From Shinella daejeonensis (lineage in GTDB: Bacteria > Pseudomonadota > Alphaproteobacteria > Rhizobiales > Rhizobiaceae), in contig NZ_JAHWXY010000001.1 in NCBI RefSeq assembly GCF_024281235.1, forward strand, positions 806,001 to 870,000: 64,000 nt of DNA, written 5' to 3'. The notes under the pieces were generated by a model. It did not search any database. It was not told the origin of the DNA and saw nothing but the letters and a program-made list of their open reading frames with translations. Numbering within the stretch: the stretch's first letter is position 1; every line of letters starts with the position of its first letter. This document shows, in pieces, positions 1-9,633 of this stretch. A program made the translations under genes and the position numbers.

Positions 1-557
1 TCCGCGCGCAGATCGACGTCGGTGACCGCCTCGTCCTCCCCTTCCGGCGGAAAAACGCGCTCCTCGCCGAGGGCTGCGACGATAGCGTCGCGCAGGTCCA
101 GCATGCCCTGGCCATGTTCGGCGGAGATCGGCGTCGGATCGCCGAGCCCGAGCGTGAAGGCATCGTAAAATCCGCCGTCGGAGCCCCGCGCTTCCGCCTT
201 GTTGGCGACCAGAACGACGGGCTTGCCCTTGCGCCGCAGCATCTCGGCCAGCGACTGGTCGACCGGGGTCAGCCCGGTCTTGGCGTCCACCACGAACAGC
301 GAAAGATCCGCCTCGTCGATCGCCATCTCGGTCTGGGCGCGCATGCGGCCCTGCAACGTTTCGGGCGCGGCCTCCTCGAGACCCGCCGTATCGACGATGC
401 GGAATTTCAGGTCGATCAGGCGCGCGTCGCCCGGCCGGCGGTCGCGCGTGACGCCGGGCGTGTCGTCGACCAGCGCGAGCTTCTTGCCCACCAGCCTGTT
501 GAACAGCGTGGATTTGCCGACATTGGGGCGTCCGACAATGGCGACTGTGAAGCTCAT
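1..557 (-). CDS. der: Ribosome-associated GTPase Der (EngA), 5' part only
   Basis: The ATG lies at 555-557 and the gene runs off the left edge, so only about 185 residues are seen. They carry the first G domain: P-loop [15 protein letters not shown] switch I, DTAG (G3), NKAE (G4) and a SAEHG-type G5. Der has two tandem GTPase domains and a KH-like domain and acts in 50S ribosome assembly; the second domain should lie outside the window. The gene follows a TPR membrane protein on the same strand with a 35-nt gap, an arrangement common in Rhizobiales, and the two are probably cotranscribed. The family call is secure. Confidence 0.95.
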   Translation of the reverse strand, partial: MSFTVAIVGRPNVGKSTLFNRLVGKKLALVDDTPGVTRDRRPGDARLIDLKFRIVDTAGLEEAAPETLQGRMRAQTEMAIDEADLSLFVVDAKTGLTPVDQSLAEMLRRKGKPVVLVANKAEARGSDGGFYDAFTLGLGDPTPISAEHGQGMLDLRDAIVAALGEERVFPPEGEDEAVTDVDLRA

Positions 558-592
558 GTCAGGTTCCGTTTCGATGACCGGCGCAGGCCGGT

Positions 593-1267
593 TCAGGAGG
601 AAATCTTGCCGCTCGCCGTCATCAGGTCGAGCAGCATCTGCGCCCGGTTGGCGACGTTGCGCGGGGTCTCGGCGTCAGCCAGAATAGCCTCGAACCATTC
701 CCTGGCCCGCGCGAAATCCTCATGACGATAAGCGGAAAGGCCAAGGACCTCGCGGGCCGAATGACGCATCGCGCCCTGCGGCGTCGCCAGTTGCTCGGCC
801 TCGGCCGAAACCTGCTCGTAGCTGCCGGCGTCCACCAGCAGATAGGCCGCGCGCAGACGCGCCGCGTCCCTGAGCGCCGCCGGCACAGACGTATCCTTGG
901 CGATCGCCGTGAAAGCGGCAACCGCACCGTCGACATCGCCGCCTTCGGCCTTCAGCGAGGCGGTGCGCATGCGCGCAAGCACCGGATAGGCGCCGAAGCC
1001 CTCCTTTTCGAGCTTGTCGAGCGCCGCCATGGCCTCGTCGCTCTTGCCTTGATCGGCAAGCGTCAGCGCGATGAGGAATTCGTCGCCGGCAGCCGAGGTC
1101 TTGCTGTCGCGCCAGTAATCGTAGCTCACCTTGCCGATGGTGCCGACGACGACAAGCACGGCGGCCCCGATGAGGATGCGGCCGAAGCGTCGCCAGATCA
1201 GCCGCATCTGATCGGAGCGGAGTTCCTCATTGACCTCGCGGATGAAGCTGTCGTCCTGGTGTACCAT
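593..1267 (-). CDS. TPR-like membrane protein (YfgM-type)
   Basis: A 224-residue protein with a short basic cytoplasmic N-terminus, one membrane segment at about residues 30-50 ([15 protein letters not shown]) and a helical, alanine-rich C-terminal domain of tetratricopeptide-like repeats. It matches the YfgM-like family, ancillary single-span proteins that associate with the Sec translocon and periplasmic chaperones. It sits directly upstream of der, as in many alphaproteobacteria. The family assignment is by overall pattern and genome position; the precise function in rhizobia is not established. Confidence 0.75.
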   Translation of the reverse strand: MVHQDDSFIREVNEELRSDQMRLIWRRFGRILIGAAVLVVVGTIGKVSYDYWRDSKTSAAGDEFLIALTLADQGKSDEAMAALDKLEKEGFGAYPVLARMRTASLKAEGGDVDGAVAAFTAIAKDTSVPAALRDAARLRAAYLLVDAGSYEQVSAEAEQLATPQGAMRHSAREVLGLSAYRHEDFARAREWFEAILADAETPRNVANRAQMLLDLMTASGKISS

Positions 1268-1355
1268 TCCCTGCCCGGCTCTTGCTGACGATTGGAGTTC
1301 GCGCCTTCTACCCCATTTTTACCCGCTTGTAAGGGGGCAGCGGCGAAAAGGAACG

Positions 1356-1940
1356 TCAGGCCATCGGGCTGACGCCGATCAGCCATTCATGCAGCTTGAG
1401 CACGATGGCGAGGTAGAGCACCAGACCGGCCGCCGCGGCCATGATGTCGTAGCGGGCGGAGACGAAGACCGGCAGCAGCGTCTCGCCGGAAGCGATGCGC
1501 TTTTTCAGCGATATCCGCAGCACGACCGCCCAGGCGAGGATGGTGACGAAAAGCAGCACCGAATAGCTTTCGCCATTGGCGAGAAGATGCGCCAGCGCCC
1601 AGATCTTCACCGACACGAGGACCGGGAACTTCAGCCGCGTCCGGATATGGCCCGCCGGCAGCAGGCCGGCGACGAAACAGATCGAGGCGATCAGCATCAG
1701 CGTCAGCGCGATATGGGCCATGAAGGTCGGCGGTGTATAGAGCATCTCACCGCCGGAATCGCGCGCCATCACGAAGCCGCAGACGATCATCGCCAGACTG
1801 GCAAGCGAGGCAAGGCCATGCAGGGTCATCCAGCCCGGCTTGCCGATCCTGGCGATACCGGCGGCGCGAAGCCCCGGCGCGAAGGGGCGGATGAGGTGGG
1901 TGACGAGAAAGAGAACGAGACCGGCGACAAGCAAGGCCAT
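1356..1940 (-). CDS. NnrU family membrane protein
   Basis: The ATG at 1938-1940 gives 194 residues; longer in-frame upstream sequence looks non-coding and overlaps the divergent deacetylase. Five or six hydrophobic segments fill the protein, and the early MALLVAGLVLFLVTHLIRPFAPGLR stretch (shown here only by its ends, MALL...PGLR) with a downstream GWMTLHGLAS is typical of NnrU. NnrU was found near nitric-oxide/nitrite reductase genes in denitrifiers, but paralogues such as this one occur without denitrification genes. Its biochemical role is unknown. It is transcribed away from the deacetylase at 2092. Confidence 0.75.
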   Translation of the reverse strand: MALLVAGLVLFLVTHLIRPFAPGLRAAGIARIGKPGWMTLHGLASLASLAMIVCGFVMARDSGGEMLYTPPTFMAHIALTLMLIASICFVAGLLPAGHIRTRLKFPVLVSVKIWALAHLLANGESYSVLLFVTILAWAVVLRISLKKRIASGETLLPVFVSARYDIMAAAAGLVLYLAIVLKLHEWLIGVSPMA

Positions 1941-2091
1941 GAAAGTGCTCCTGAAAGAAAGGACCGGCGGAAAGCCGTTCATCATGGAATAGCCGCGGTT
2001 CGGCGAGAACGCCACCCCGTTCGGGGGCAGATCAAAGGATTGCCGCATTCGGAAGGAATAGGACACCCCTAGCAAATTGTCGCGGGTGCCC

Positions 2092-3117
2092 ATGCTTTCC
2101 CTCCTTCGCCTCCCCTCCGCCTCGAAATCTCTCGCCTGCCTGCTTACGGCGACTGCCGCCGGCATGCCGGCCCTCGCCGCAAACGAGCCCGCCAGCCCGC
2201 AAAAGCCGCGGCAACTGGTGATCGTCTCTTTCGACGGCGCGCATGACAATCTGCTATGGGAAAAGAGCCGCGCCATGGCGAAGCGGACCGGCGCGCATTT
2301 CACCTATTTCCTGTCCTGCACCTTTCTGTTCCCGAAGGCCGAGCGCGCCGGCTATCAAGCCCCGCACGAAAAGCGCGGCCGCTCCAATGTCGGCTTTGCC
2401 CCGGACAGGGAGGATGTGCTGTTGCGGCTGGGAGAAATCTGGCTTGCGCGGCTGGAGGGGCACGAGATCGGCAGTCACGCCTGCGGCCATTTCGACGGCG
2501 GCAAATGGAGCGCCGCCGACTGGACGGCCGAATTCGCCTTCTTTCGCAAATCTCTCGAGAACGGCTGGAAGAATATCGGCGCAGGCGAGCGCGAGCCGGC
2601 CGGCTGGGCGGACTTCGCCCAAAGCGCCATCAAGGGATTTCGCGCGCCCTATCTCTCCGCCGGCCCCGGCCTCGTGAAGGCGCTGGAGGACGGGGGCTTC
2701 ACCTATGATGCGAGCCTCGTTTCCAACGGGCCGGCCATGCCGGTGACCAGCGGCGGCCTCCGCCGCTTCGCCTTGCCGCTGATCCCCGAAGGACCGGCGA
2801 AAAGGCCCGTCATCGCCATGGATTACAATCTCTTCGTTCGCCATTCGAAGGGCAAGGAGACGCCGCAGGAGAGCGCCGCTTTCGAGGAACGTACGCTCGC
2901 CGCCTTCCGCTCCGCCTTCGAGGCGCAATATGCCGGGGAAAGGATCCCGCTCCAGCTCGGCTTCCACTTCGTCGAAATGAACGCCGGCGCCTATTGGCGC
3001 GCCCTCGACCGCTTCCTGGCGGAAACCTGCAAGCGCGAGCAGGTTGCCTGCGTCAGCTACGCCGAGGCGCTGGATATCCTCGACAGCGAGGAGAAGACGG
3101 CGAAACCCGCCCTGTAG
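2092..3117 (+). CDS. Exported polysaccharide deacetylase family protein
   Basis: The ATG at 2092 begins a clear signal peptide (MLSLLRLP..., cleavage near PALA|ANEPA at about residue 29); a TTG at 2077 is less likely. The mature region has NodB-homology features: VIVSFDGAHD near the start supplies the Asp, HEIGSHACGH supplies the metal-binding His pair, and RAPY is present further on. Such enzymes remove N- or O-acetyl groups from polysaccharides in a metal-dependent reaction. The substrate cannot be read from the sequence; cell-wall or exopolysaccharide is an inference. The gene is convergent with bacA/sbmA, with stop codons 7 nt apart. Confidence 0.8.
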   Translation: MLSLLRLPSASKSLACLLTATAAGMPALAANEPASPQKPRQLVIVSFDGAHDNLLWEKSRAMAKRTGAHFTYFLSCTFLFPKAERAGYQAPHEKRGRSNVGFAPDREDVLLRLGEIWLARLEGHEIGSHACGHFDGGKWSAADWTAEFAFFRKSLENGWKNIGAGEREPAGWADFAQSAIKGFRAPYLSAGPGLVKALEDGGFTYDASLVSNGPAMPVTSGGLRRFALPLIPEGPAKRPVIAMDYNLFVRHSKGKETPQESAAFEERTLAAFRSAFEAQYAGERIPLQLGFHFVEMNAGAYWRALDRFLAETCKREQVACVSYAEALDILDSEEKTAKPAL

Positions 3118-3124
3118 GGCGGCC

Positions 3125-4390
3125 TCAGCCGGCCAGTTCCTCCTTGCCGCCGACATCCATGAACTGCTGGTCGATGCTCGGCAGTTCCACCCCGTCGATA
3201 GCCGCTTCGAAGGCCTTCAGACGCTTGTGGATCGACTGGAGTTCGATGATCGTCGACCATGAGTTGACGAGATACTGGAACGAGCCGGACACCTGCCCGA
3301 AGGCGGTGAGGATCTGTTGCAGGATGCCGTAGGTGATCTTGCCGCTGACGATCGTTGGCACGAGGATGAAATAGACGAAGAGATTGTCCGCCTGGAGGTA
3401 GAAGGATCGGGCGATGTTGAAATAGAGATAGTGGAAATAGAGGCGGAAATAATTGCGCCGGACGTTGTCGAACAGCTCGCGCACCGTCGGAGGCTGGGCT
3501 TTCGACCCATCGTCCTCGCCATAGACCAGTTCCTTGCGATAGGCCGCCTCGACGCGCTGGTTGCGGAACTCCAGCCCCGGCAGCTTGATGCCGACGGTGG
3601 CGAGAAGCCCCGTTCCGAACGCCGACCAGAGGATCGCAGCCCAGAACAGCGCATGCGGCACCGCCCCGAAGACCGGCAGCGTCGAGACATGGCTGGAGAG
3701 CGCGAAAAGCACCGGCAGGAAGGCGATCAGCGTCATCACCGCATCGATCAGGCTGACGCCCAGGCCTTCGGCGATATTGGCGAAGCGCATGGTATCTTCC
3801 TGCACGCGCTGCGAGGCCCCTTCGATATGGCGCACACGGTTCCACAGCGACATGTAGTAATTGTTCATGGCGGTGCGCCAGCGGAAGACGTAGTGGCTGA
3901 CGAAGAACCGGGTGACGACATAGACGAAGACGCTGATGAAGGCGATCTGGCAGAAAATCAGCATCAGGTCGAAGAAATCCTGCGTGGTGACGCCGTTCGT
4001 GCCCTGGAGCGCGTTCTGGAGCGTATCGCCGAAGGGACGCCGCCAGTTGTTGATCGCCAGCGACACCTGCACGCTGAAATAGGTCGAGAAGATGATAAAG
4101 GCCGAACCCCAGATCGACCAGGGAGTCCATGGATTGTCCTTCGCCTTCACCTGCCAGAAGGCTCCGAACAGCAGGGTACAGGTCAGGAAGTAGAGATAGA
4201 ACCAGATGTTGTCGGAGGTGACGAAATAGCCGAGCCCGACCGGCGGATCCGTTCCTTCCGGCAGTGGCGGCAGTCCGATCACCGCGCCAAAATCCGCGCC
4301 GACCGTGTACCACACCCCGATGGCGAAAAGCGTCCAGGCGACCAGGGAGGAAAAGAACAGCTTCGGCTGCGGGAAGAACGAATGGAACAA
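3125..4390 (-). CDS. bacA: BacA/SbmA-family peptide transporter, TTG start
   Basis: A 421-residue polytopic inner-membrane protein. From [15 protein letters not shown] onward it matches the rhizobial BacA pattern, including [29 protein letters not shown] and [21 protein letters not shown] (cited by its parts). BacA/SbmA import proline-rich and nodule-specific cysteine-rich peptides using the proton gradient, and BacA is needed for bacteroid survival in some legumes. No ATG fits: the conserved N-terminus begins at a TTG (4388-4390), and a longer frame reaches another TTG at 4471 without conserved sequence. No strong Shine-Dalgarno precedes 4390. Whether this is the symbiotic orthologue or a paralogue is not decidable here. 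Confidence 0.88.
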   Translation of the reverse strand: MFHSFFPQPKLFFSSLVAWTLFAIGVWYTVGADFGAVIGLPPLPEGTDPPVGLGYFVTSDNIWFYLYFLTCTLLFGAFWQVKAKDNPWTPWSIWGSAFIIFSTYFSVQVSLAINNWRRPFGDTLQNALQGTNGVTTQDFFDLMLIFCQIAFISVFVYVVTRFFVSHYVFRWRTAMNNYYMSLWNRVRHIEGASQRVQEDTMRFANIAEGLGVSLIDAVMTLIAFLPVLFALSSHVSTLPVFGAVPHALFWAAILWSAFGTGLLATVGIKLPGLEFRNQRVEAAYRKELVYGEDDGSKAQPPTVRELFDNVRRNYFRLYFHYLYFNIARSFYLQADNLFVYFILVPTIVSGKITYGILQQILTAFGQVSGSFQYLVNSWSTIIELQSIHKRLKAFEAAIDGVELPSIDQQFMDVGGKEELAG

Positions 4391-4699
4391 GGGGTGAGAC
4401 TTTCGATGATGGAAGGAGCGGCCATGCCGCCGGTTCGCGCCGAAACTAGAGGACTTTCGGCACGCCGCCAATCACCGCCGGCCCGCCTTACCGAGATTTA
4501 ATGAAAGGCCGGAACGCTCTCGCCCCAGCCTTAAGAGCACCCGATAAAGCCTCCGGGCGGAGGATGGCCGAGGGATTTTAGTTCGCCTGCAAGGAGCCAA
4601 CCGCAGTCGATGCCGGAGGCATCGGCGAGGATTGACGACACGGCGGGCGACGAAAAGAACCGGCCAGCCGACCCCATGAGGTTTGTCAGGTGCTCCAAG

Positions 4700-5452
4700 T
4701 CAGCCCGGCAGCGTCAGGATCAGCGGTCCGTCGCGGGTCACCGCCACGGTATGTTCGAACTGCACGGTCGGCGCCTTCGGCTCGCTGTAGAGCGTCCATT
4801 CATCGGCTTCGCCATTGTCGGCCCACTGGCCGCCGAGCGACAGGAACGGCTCGACCGTGAAGACGAGCCCCTCGTTCATGTGGCGCTTTTCATGCGGATC
4901 CGGCCAGGTCGGAACCTCGGAAGGGTCCTCGTGCAGGCTGCGGCCGACGCCGTGGCTCGCAAGATTGGTGATCAGCGTATAGCGGTTCTTGCGGGCGAAG
5001 GCGCCGATGGCGTTGCCGATGCCGGCGAGCGGCCGGCCCGTCCTGACCTCCTTCAGCCCGACCCACATGGCGCGCTTTCCGTCGCGGCAGAGACGCTCCA
5101 CCGCCGGCGTGGCGCGCCCGACCACGAAGGATGCGCCGGTATCGGCGAAATAGCCGTCGAGTTCGGCCGAAACATCGATATTGACGAGATCGCCCTCACG
5201 GATGACCCGGTCGCCCGGAATGCCGTGGGCCACTTCCTCGTTGACGCTGATGCAGGTCGCCCCGGGAAAGCCGTAGCATTGCTCGGGAGCGGAGCGCGCG
5301 CCCGCCGCTTCCATCATCCGGCGGCCGATCAGATCGAGTTCCGCCGTCGTCATTCCGGGTCGCATGGCGCTCGCCATATGCTGGAGCACATTCGCGCAAA
5401 TGCGGCCGATGGCCTTCATGCCTTGCAGGTCGTCGTCGTTTCCAAGCGTCAT
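4700..5452 (-). CDS. map: Methionine aminopeptidase, type I
   Basis: The ATG at 5450-5452 is preceded by GGAAAGG, giving 250 residues, normal for type I. The five metal ligands are visible: Asp in NIDVSAE, Asp in YFADTG, His in LASHGVG, Glu in FTVEPF and Glu in VQFEHT. It removes N-terminal methionine from nascent proteins in the cytosol. It lies alone between bacA and glpK rather than in the usual ribosomal context, and rhizobia often have more than one map copy, so this may be a secondary paralogue. There is about 300 bp between its start and the bacA start, with no other gene visible. Confidence 0.93.
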   Translation of the reverse strand: MTLGNDDDLQGMKAIGRICANVLQHMASAMRPGMTTAELDLIGRRMMEAAGARSAPEQCYGFPGATCISVNEEVAHGIPGDRVIREGDLVNIDVSAELDGYFADTGASFVVGRATPAVERLCRDGKRAMWVGLKEVRTGRPLAGIGNAIGAFARKNRYTLITNLASHGVGRSLHEDPSEVPTWPDPHEKRHMNEGLVFTVEPFLSLGGQWADNGEADEWTLYSEPKAPTVQFEHTVAVTRDGPLILTLPG

Positions 5453-5554
5453 TCGTCGTTCCTTTCCCGGCCCGCATAGCACGGCCGGACGACGCTGTCA
5501 GGCGGGCGACCGGCGCAAGCTTTCCCTGTCCGGCGGATTTTTTCGCGCGCCCTT

Positions 5555-7048
5555 TCAGTTCACGCTGAGCGTGCGCCGCACGGCGTCCTTCCAGCCGCGA
5601 ACCTTCGCGGCGCGTGTCCTGTCGTCCATCTGCGGCTCGAAGCGGGTGTCCCGCGCCCAGGATTTCGCAAAGCCCTCGCGGCCGGGCCAGACGCCGGCGC
5701 GCTGTCCGGCAAGCCAGGCCGCGCCCAGCGCCGTCGTCTCCGCGATGGTCGGGCGGTCGACAGGCGCGTCCAGAATGTCGGCGAGGCGCTGCATCGTCCA
5801 GTCGGACGCGACCATGCCGCCATCGACGCGCAGCACCGTTTCCTTGCCGTCGCTCTTCCAGTCCTTGTGCATCGCGTCGAGCAGGTCGCGCGTCTGATAG
5901 CAGACGGCTTCCAGCGCCGCGCGGGCGAATTCCGCCGGCCCGGTGTTCCGCGTCATGCCGTAGATCGCCGCGCGCGCATCGGGATCCCAGTGCGGCGCGC
6001 CAAGACCCGTGAAGGCCGGCACCAGATAGACCGCCTGCGCCGGATCGGCCTGCGCCGCCAGTTCGCCGGTGTCGGCGGCCGAGCGGATGATCTTCAGTCC
6101 GTCGCGCAGCCACTGCACCGCCGCCCCGGCGATGAAGATCGAGCCTTCCAGCGCATAGGTCGTCTCGCCGTCGAGCCGGTAGGCGATGGTGGTGAGCAGA
6201 CGGTTTTTCGAGCGCACCATGTCGGGACCGGTATTGAGCAACGCGAAACAGCCGGTGCCATAGGTGGATTTCAACATGCCTGGCTCAAAGCATGCCTGGC
6301 CGATGGTGGCCGCCTGCTGGTCGCCGGCGACACCGAGGATCGGGATTGCCGCGCCGAACAATCCCTTCTCCGTCACGCCGAAATCGGCGGCGCAATCGAG
6401 CACCGCAGGCAGCATCGCCTTCGGCACCCGCAGAATATCCAGAAGCTCGTCGTCCCATTCGTTCGCCGCGATATTGTACATCAGCGTGCGGCTGGCGTTG
6501 GTGGCGTCCGTGACGAAGGATTTCCCTCCCGTCAGCCGCCAGATCAGGAACGTGTCGATCGTGCCGAAGCAGAGTTCTCCCTTGGCCGCGCGCGCCCGTG
6601 CGCCCTTGACGTTGGACAGCAGCCAGGAAAGCTTCGTGCCGGAGAAATAAGGGTCGAGCAGCAGGCCGGTCTTCTTCGTGAAGGTCTTTTCCAGATCCTG
6701 CTTCTTCAGCTTCTCGCAATAGGAAGCGGTGCGCCGGTCCTGCCAGACGATGGCGTTATGAAGGGGCCGGCCGCTTTCCCGCTCCCAGACGACGACCGTC
6801 TCGCGCTGGTTGGTAATGCCGATGGCGGCGATGTCGGAGGCCTTGAGGCCGGCGCTCCTGAGCGCCGTCTCGACGGACCACACCACGCTTTGCCAGATTT
6901 CCTCCGGATCGTGCTCGACCCAGCCGGAACGGGGAAAATGCTGGGTGAACTCCTTCTGGCCGGAACCGACCGCCTTCCGGTTTTCGTCAAAGACGATCGC
7001 CCGGCTCGAGGTCGTGCCCTGATCGATCGCGAGAACATATCCGCCCAT
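5555..7048 (-). CDS. glpK: Glycerol kinase
   Basis: A 497-residue FGGY-family kinase. The N-terminus has the phosphate-1 loop [14 protein letters not shown], followed by GITNQRET and the substrate-site [10 protein letters not shown]; the C-terminal domain has GGMVASD and [11 protein letters not shown]. It phosphorylates glycerol to sn-glycerol 3-phosphate with ATP. Length and motifs are those of true GlpK. It stands without glpF or glpD here, and its promoter must lie in the 264-bp divergent gap shared with the 3-hydroxybutyrate dehydrogenase gene. Confidence 0.95.
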   Translation of the reverse strand: MGGYVLAIDQGTTSSRAIVFDENRKAVGSGQKEFTQHFPRSGWVEHDPEEIWQSVVWSVETALRSAGLKASDIAAIGITNQRETVVVWERESGRPLHNAIVWQDRRTASYCEKLKKQDLEKTFTKKTGLLLDPYFSGTKLSWLLSNVKGARARAAKGELCFGTIDTFLIWRLTGGKSFVTDATNASRTLMYNIAANEWDDELLDILRVPKAMLPAVLDCAADFGVTEKGLFGAAIPILGVAGDQQAATIGQACFEPGMLKSTYGTGCFALLNTGPDMVRSKNRLLTTIAYRLDGETTYALEGSIFIAGAAVQWLRDGLKIIRSAADTGELAAQADPAQAVYLVPAFTGLGAPHWDPDARAAIYGMTRNTGPAEFARAALEAVCYQTRDLLDAMHKDWKSDGKETVLRVDGGMVASDWTMQRLADILDAPVDRPTIAETTALGAAWLAGQRAGVWPGREGFAKSWARDTRFEPQMDDRTRAAKVRGWKDAVRRTLSVN

Positions 7049-7312
7049 GCGTTCCTCCCCTGCCTGCGGCCGCTCCCATGGCCTTCAAAATCTTCAATAC
7101 GACATGGATTCGAATGTCAAAAGAAAATAAACCGAAAGTCCATGCCGCGCCGACGCGGATGCGAATCCGCCGGCCCCTCTTCCGGCCGGAGCCTAGACCA
7201 TGTCCGCCAGGGGTGGAAAGCCGATTGTCATGGGCCGGGGTTTGCGCTTAGGCTACCGCAGCGCACCATGCTCCGGCAGCGCCGGAAATCCACGAGCGGG
7301 AGAAAGAGGACC

Positions 7313-8086
7313 ATGAAGAGCGTTATCGTCACCGGCTCCACCAGCGGCATCGGTCTGGCTATCGCCACCGCTTTTGCGGGCAGCGGCGCCAACGTCATTC
7401 TCAACGGCTTCGGCGAGGCCGGCGAGATCGAGGCGGTTCGCGCGCGGCTCGATGGCCTCGGCGAAGGTCGCGTTCTCTATCATCCGGCCGACATGACCAG
7501 GCCGGAGGAGATCGCCGACCTGATCGGGACGGCCGCCGAAGAATTCGGCGGACCCGATATCCTCGTCAACAACGCCGGTATCCAGCATGTGGAACGGATC
7601 GAGGACTTCCCGGTCGACCAGTGGGACCGGATCATCGCGATCAACCTGTCCAGTTCCTTCCATACGATCCGGGCCGCCGTTCCGCACATGAAGCGGAAGG
7701 GCTGGGGACGCATCGTCAATGTCGCCTCGGCCCACGGCCTCGTCGCATCGCCCTTCAAATCCGCCTATGTCGCCGCAAAGCACGGTATCATGGGCCTGAC
7801 GAAGACCGTGGCGCTGGAAATCGCCGAAAACGGCATCACCGCTAACGCCATCTGCCCCGGCTATGTGCTGACGCCGCTCGTCGAGAAGCAGATCCCCGAC
7901 ACGGCGCGCGCCCGCGGCATCAGCGAGACCGAGGTGAAGAACGACGTCATGCTGAAGCTCCAGCCGACCAAGGAATTCGTCGCCGTCGAGGAGGTCGCCG
8001 CAATTGCGATGTTCCTGGCCAGCGACGCGGCGAAGTCGATCAACGGCACGCATATCTCCGTGGACGGCGGCTGGACGGCGCAATAG
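7313..8086 (+). CDS. bdhA: D-3-hydroxybutyrate dehydrogenase (SDR)
   Basis: The ATG at 7313 follows AGAAAGAGGA, giving 257 residues. It is a classical short-chain dehydrogenase: TGSTSGIG dinucleotide motif, NNAG, an active-site Ser in NVASAHG, YVAAK (Tyr-Lys) and ICPGYVLTPLVEKQI. The pattern closely fits rhizobial BdhA, which oxidises D-3-hydroxybutyrate to acetoacetate in polyhydroxybutyrate turnover. It is divergent from glpK and no other PHB-cycle gene is adjacent. Substrate assignment rests on family resemblance. Confidence 0.88.
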   Translation: MKSVIVTGSTSGIGLAIATAFAGSGANVILNGFGEAGEIEAVRARLDGLGEGRVLYHPADMTRPEEIADLIGTAAEEFGGPDILVNNAGIQHVERIEDFPVDQWDRIIAINLSSSFHTIRAAVPHMKRKGWGRIVNVASAHGLVASPFKSAYVAAKHGIMGLTKTVALEIAENGITANAICPGYVLTPLVEKQIPDTARARGISETEVKNDVMLKLQPTKEFVAVEEVAAIAMFLASDAAKSINGTHISVDGGWTAQ

Positions 8087-8224
8087 CGCCCGCAATACCT
8101 CACCGCCTTTTCCCGCCGGCTTGCCCGCAAGGCTTCCGGCGGATGCACAACATGCTACCATGCCCCAAATCGACAGACGCCCGCAGCGCTTCGCAAGCCC
8201 GGGGGAAAGAATGGAGTCCGGACA

Positions 8225-8707
8225 TTGAGCGTCGCCTTCATGAAGGAAGAAAGTGCCGAAACCGCATCGGAAACCCTTTTGCCCGACCGGCCGATCTCTC
8301 CCCATCCCAATCTCGTCACGGCAACCGGACTGGCCGCGCTGGAAGCGCAGCTTGCCGAGGCCCGCACGGCTTACGAAGCGGCGAATGCCATCGAGGACGC
8401 CAACGAACGCCGCCGTCAGGCGGCCGGCCCCTTGCGCGACGTGCGCTACCTTGTCGAGCGGCTTCGCACGGCACAGGTCGTTTCCGAGCCGGCATCCAGC
8501 GAAATCGTCGCCTTCGGCAGCAAGGTGGCCTTCAGCCGCGACGACGGCCGCGTGCAGACCTATCGCATCGTCGGAGAGGATGAGGCCGATCCGAAGGCCG
8601 GCTCGATTTCCTACGTTTCCCCCGTCGCCAAAGTCCTCATGGGCAAGGCCGTCGGCGAGATCGCCAGCCTCGGCGACCAGGAACTCGAAATCCTGACCAT
8701 CGCCTGA
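8225..8707 (+). CDS. GreA/GreB-family transcription factor
   Basis: About 160 residues with a TTG start at 8225 (GGAG 8 nt upstream) or an ATG at 8240. An N-terminal helical hairpin (about residues 32-85) is followed by a GreA C-terminal FKBP-like domain containing VAFGSKVAF, YRIVGEDEADP and SPVAKVLMGKAVGE. Gre factors stimulate transcript cleavage by stalled RNA polymerase. The hairpin tip does not show the usual DLSEN acidic motif, so this may be a paralogue with altered activity (Rnk/GreA-like) rather than the housekeeping GreA. It is a single gene convergent with the LysE exporter. Confidence 0.8.
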   Translation: MSVAFMKEESAETASETLLPDRPISPHPNLVTATGLAALEAQLAEARTAYEAANAIEDANERRRQAAGPLRDVRYLVERLRTAQVVSEPASSEIVAFGSKVAFSRDDGRVQTYRIVGEDEADPKAGSISYVSPVAKVLMGKAVGEIASLGDQELEILTIA

Positions 8708-8726
8708 AAGCGACGCATCGCGCGCG

Positions 8727-9341
8727 TCACCGCGACCAGAGCAGGCGGCCTCCCAGCACGATCAGGGTTGCGCCCATCACGCGTTCGATGCCGGTCCTGA
8801 AGCGCAGGAAGCACGCCGACACGCGCGGATTGGAAAAGAACAGCGCCATGCCGCAATACCAGAGCATCGACATGGTGAAACAGGTAAGCGCGACCGTCAC
8901 ATAGAACCAGATCGGCGCCTGCGCGGGAATGACCAGCGCGAAGATGCTGCCGAAGAAGGCAAAGGATTTCGGATTGGTCATGCTGACGATATAGGCGCGC
9001 CGCATCGCCGCCCGCCAGTCTATCGCGGCGGCGGCGAGCGCATTTTCCGGCCGCGCCGCCTGGCGGATCATCCTGATGCCGAGCCATACGAGATAAAGCG
9101 CACCGACGACCTGCAAGGCGAGATGCAGCCAGGCGAAATGCGCAAGCAGGAAACCCAGCCCCGCCATCGCCGTCACGGCCCAGGTGAGCGAGGCGCAGGC
9201 AAGACCGAGCCCCGCAAACAGCCCGGCCGCCCGCGACACCGTCATGCTGGTGCTGGTGACGATGATGAAATTCGGCCCGGGGCTGACGAGAGAAACGAAA
9301 TAGACGCCGACCAGCAGGATGAATGAATTGACGTCGTCCAT
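8727..9341 (-). CDS. LysE/RhtB family amino-acid exporter
   Basis: The ATG at 9339-9341 is preceded by GGAAGG, giving 204 residues. It has six hydrophobic segments and the LysE signature near the N-terminus (SPGPNFIIV), followed by GLACASLTWA and SMTNPKSFAFFGS. These inner-membrane proteins export amino acids or derivatives such as threonine, homoserine or lysine. The substrate is not predictable. Upstream of the start lies a short imperfect tandem repeat (9350-9404). Confidence 0.88.
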   Translation of the reverse strand: MDDVNSFILLVGVYFVSLVSPGPNFIIVTSTSMTVSRAAGLFAGLGLACASLTWAVTAMAGLGFLLAHFAWLHLALQVVGALYLVWLGIRMIRQAARPENALAAAAIDWRAAMRRAYIVSMTNPKSFAFFGSIFALVIPAQAPIWFYVTVALTCFTMSMLWYCGMALFFSNPRVSACFLRFRTGIERVMGATLIVLGGRLLWSR

Positions 9342-9349
9342 CGCACCTT

Positions 9350-9404
9350 CCCGTTTCGCTGGCCCGTTTTCACTGGCCCGTTTTTGCTGGCCCGCCGTCG
9401 CTGG
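9350..9404. repeat. 14-bp imperfect tandem repeat, four copies
   Basis: Four consecutive copies of a unit close to CCCGTTTTCGCTGG run from 9350 to 9404, each differing at two or three positions. They lie about 10 bp upstream of the lysE-type start codon, inside its leader. The remainder of the 292-bp gap to guaD (9342-9633) shows no other gene. Confidence 0.75.
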
Positions 9405-9633
9405 CGATGTCGCAGCAATACGTCGAATCGGCGCTTTCCGGAAGAGGAAAGACCGCCCGTGGAACGCACGCCGCCATTCCGCGATCTTCGAACGCAGAGA
9501 TTGCGTTCTCCGCCCATGCGATCTATCCCGGACGGGATGCAACCCGTGCCGTGCGGCGACCCGCCGGCAGGGCGGAGGGCGTGGTCCCTCATCGCCACGG
9601 GCGTGAGACAACCGTCGACGGGAGTTTACCGAT

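Noticed and set aside
5867-8086. A 739-codon plus-strand frame
   Set aside because: Only its last 257 codons (from ATG 7313) are real, encoding the hydroxybutyrate dehydrogenase. The earlier part is antisense to glpK.
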